DNA of 50,647 bases, from NCBI GenBank assembly GCA_021153185.1, contig JAGKTY010000016.1, positions 1-50,647 of the forward strand. Direction: 5' to 3'. The notes below the pieces were generated by a model, which was not told the DNA's origin, did not search any database, and was given only the letters and a program-made list of their open reading frames with translations. Positions 49,985-50,647 of this stretch are shown piece after piece; within the stretch, counting starts at the first letter, position 1, and the number at the start of each line of letters is the position of its first letter. Made by a program: the position numbers and the translations under genes. Source of the stretch: Lachnospiraceae bacterium. Lineage in GTDB: Bacteria > Bacillota > Clostridia > Lachnospirales > Lachnospiraceae.

Positions 49985-50058
49985 AAGCAAGAATCGACTT
50001 TGATATTAGAAAAAAGACCGCTTTCGTAGAATGCTACTTACACAGACGATATTTGCTT
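49985..50058 (-). ncRNA. Candidate small RNA / left arm of twin inverted repeats
   Basis: A 74-nt segment whose reverse complement matches 50557-50628: the outer 19 bases are identical (AAGCAAGAATCGACTTTGA) and the inner ~26 are nearly so (TGCTACTT.CACAGACG), with a diverged middle. Read on the minus strand its own ends pair (AAGCAA with TTGCTT, ATCG with CGAT), closing a stem. A near-consensus promoter lies just upstream. Could instead be a terminal repeat of a small mobile element. Confidence 0.4.
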
Positions 50059-50065
50059 TGTTCGT

Positions 50066-50094
50066 AGTATAGCATTTACATGATTGGGTTGCAA
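50066..50094 (-). promoter_or_regulatory. Promoter for the left arm
   Basis: Minus strand TTGCAA (50094-50089), 17-nt spacer, TATACT (50071-50066), start predicted near 50059, exactly at the edge of the repeat arm. The counterpart at 50521-50550 is homologous. Confidence 0.55.
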
Positions 50095-50113
50095 GGAAAA
50101 ATGATTGGCTCTT

Positions 50114-50260
50114 CTATTTTTTTACTTCTTCTCCACTGTTCGCTGCTACATTTACAACGAAATTGCATTGATCACCATCTAAGAAATCAATACCATTAAC
50201 ATAGTTCATTTTCTGTAAAACACTATCGTCCTTGATATCTGATATATTTATAATACGCAT
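50114..50260 (-). CDS. 48-residue protein inside the twin-repeat unit
   Basis: Starts MRIINISDIKDDSVLQKMNY; ATG at 50260 lies 7 nt behind AAGGAG. Ends AANSGEEVKK. Acidic, one cysteine, no membrane span and no family recognised. It is the only credible gene between the two inverted arms. It could be a peptide precursor, an antitoxin-like protein, or the remnant of a larger gene. Confidence 0.6.
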   Translation of the reverse strand: MRIINISDIKDDSVLQKMNYVNGIDFLDGDQCNFVVNVAANSGEEVKK

Positions 50261-50520
50261 TACATTACTCCTTAAATTAAAATCACATAGCATAATAGTC
50301 CCCATGTAACGCTTTAATTGTGCCTAACACCACTGTGGTCAACTTTAAGCCCGAAACCCTTGTAAAAATCAAGGTTTCCGAACTTTTTTTGTTACGTTTA
50401 AAATATCACTCAATCCATTTATGAGTATATCATACATCCTGATAAACCGGAACTTCGCCCTGAAAAACAATCGTTTTTCGTTTTTGAAAACACTATCACA
50501 GATTATAAAAATTTAATCTC
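50261..50520. other. Non-coding part of the twin-repeat unit
   Basis: About 260 bp. Contains a perfect palindrome ACCACTGTGGT (50329-50339) overlapping a minus-strand TTGACC, which could be an operator at a promoter of the 48-residue gene, though no good -10 fits. A plus-strand terminator lies at 50353-50390. The rest is A+T-rich with nothing else recognised. Confidence 0.4.
50353..50390 (+). terminator. Plus-strand terminator-like hairpin
   Basis: GAAACCCTTG (50353-50362) pairs with CAAGGTTTC (50370-50378), one bulged C, and TTTTTTT follows at 50384-50390. No plus-strand gene ends before it in the window. Confidence 0.7.
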
Positions 50521-50550
50521 TTGACTCCCATATTCCCGGCATGCTATCCT
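50521..50550 (+). promoter_or_regulatory. Promoter for the right arm
   Basis: TTGACT (50521-50526), 18-nt spacer, TATCCT (50545-50550), in mirror position to the promoter of the left arm; the flanking GTAGnATAGCAT sequence is shared with it. Confidence 0.5.
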
Positions 50551-50556
50551 ACGGAT

Positions 50557-50628
50557 AAGCAATATCGTCTGTGCAAGTAGCAATCCGCGAACGCATTCTT
50601 ATTCTTAATTCAAAGTCGATTCTTGCTT
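50557..50628 (+). ncRNA. Candidate small RNA / right arm of twin inverted repeats
   Basis: A 72-nt inverted homologue of 49985-50058, beginning AAGCAATATCGTCTGTG and ending CGATTCTTGCTT; its ends pair as in the left arm (AAGCAA/TTGCTT, ATCG/CGAT) although the middle differs. Predicted start at about 50557. Transcription would run off the window. Confidence 0.4.
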
Positions 50629-50647
50629 CATTCACAATTAACTTCAT

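Overview
The window looks like a chromosome segment of a low-to-moderate G+C anaerobic Firmicute, most likely a Lachnospiraceae relative of Roseburia, Agathobacter or Eubacterium. Support comes from the Clostridia-type gene set (class III fructose-bisphosphatase, tandem-OB SSB-like protein, DUF1836, YerC, SigH), strong AGGAGG ribosome binding sites, TTGACA/TATAAT promoters, and a lysine and an FMN riboswitch of Firmicutes type. Species cannot be fixed from sequence alone. No rRNA and no CRISPR array is visible; there is one tRNA (Thr, GGT).

Region 1 (1-10637) is accessory DNA that abuts the 3' end of rlmD, a known integration hot spot for integrative and conjugative elements. Reading inward from rlmD it carries a SymE-like protein, a 49-residue membrane peptide, ParA, ParB, a small unknown protein, a convergently transcribed sigma-like protein, and then a markedly A+T-rich defence operon: a NACHT NTPase, HsdR, HsdM and the start of HsdS, which is cut by the window edge.

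Region 2 (10638-49200) is mostly core chromosome. It holds RlmD, PcrA, an SPFH/PspA envelope-stress pair, DUF1836 diverging from YerC, a PTS-type IIC permease, a cold shock protein, a eukaryotic-type HisA behind a large hybrid sensor kinase that has lost its phospho-acceptor histidines, and a repeat lipoprotein. A lysine-riboswitch transcript dapA-dapB-fbp follows, then a corrinoid adenosyltransferase, an SSB-like protein, TypA, YigZ, a class A penicillin-binding protein, a 969-residue membrane protein, tRNA-Thr, and the cluster ispF-cysE-cysS-mrnC-rlmB-sigH. Next come a pyrimidine nucleoside salvage operon (udp-cdd-deoC-deoB) and an FMN-riboswitch operon (ribE-ribBA-ribH).

Region 3 (49486-50647) is accessory again: a DUF2442 gene, an internally deleted DUF4160 pseudogene, and a ~640-bp unit bounded by ~73-bp imperfect inverted repeats. 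Each repeat has its own outward-facing promoter and self-complementary ends, suggesting a pair of related small RNAs around a 48-codon gene.

The points most worth following are the NACHT gene heading a type I restriction operon, the twin-arm RNA-like unit at the right edge, the histidine-less hybrid kinase, and a gluconeogenic enzyme apparently wired to a lysine riboswitch.
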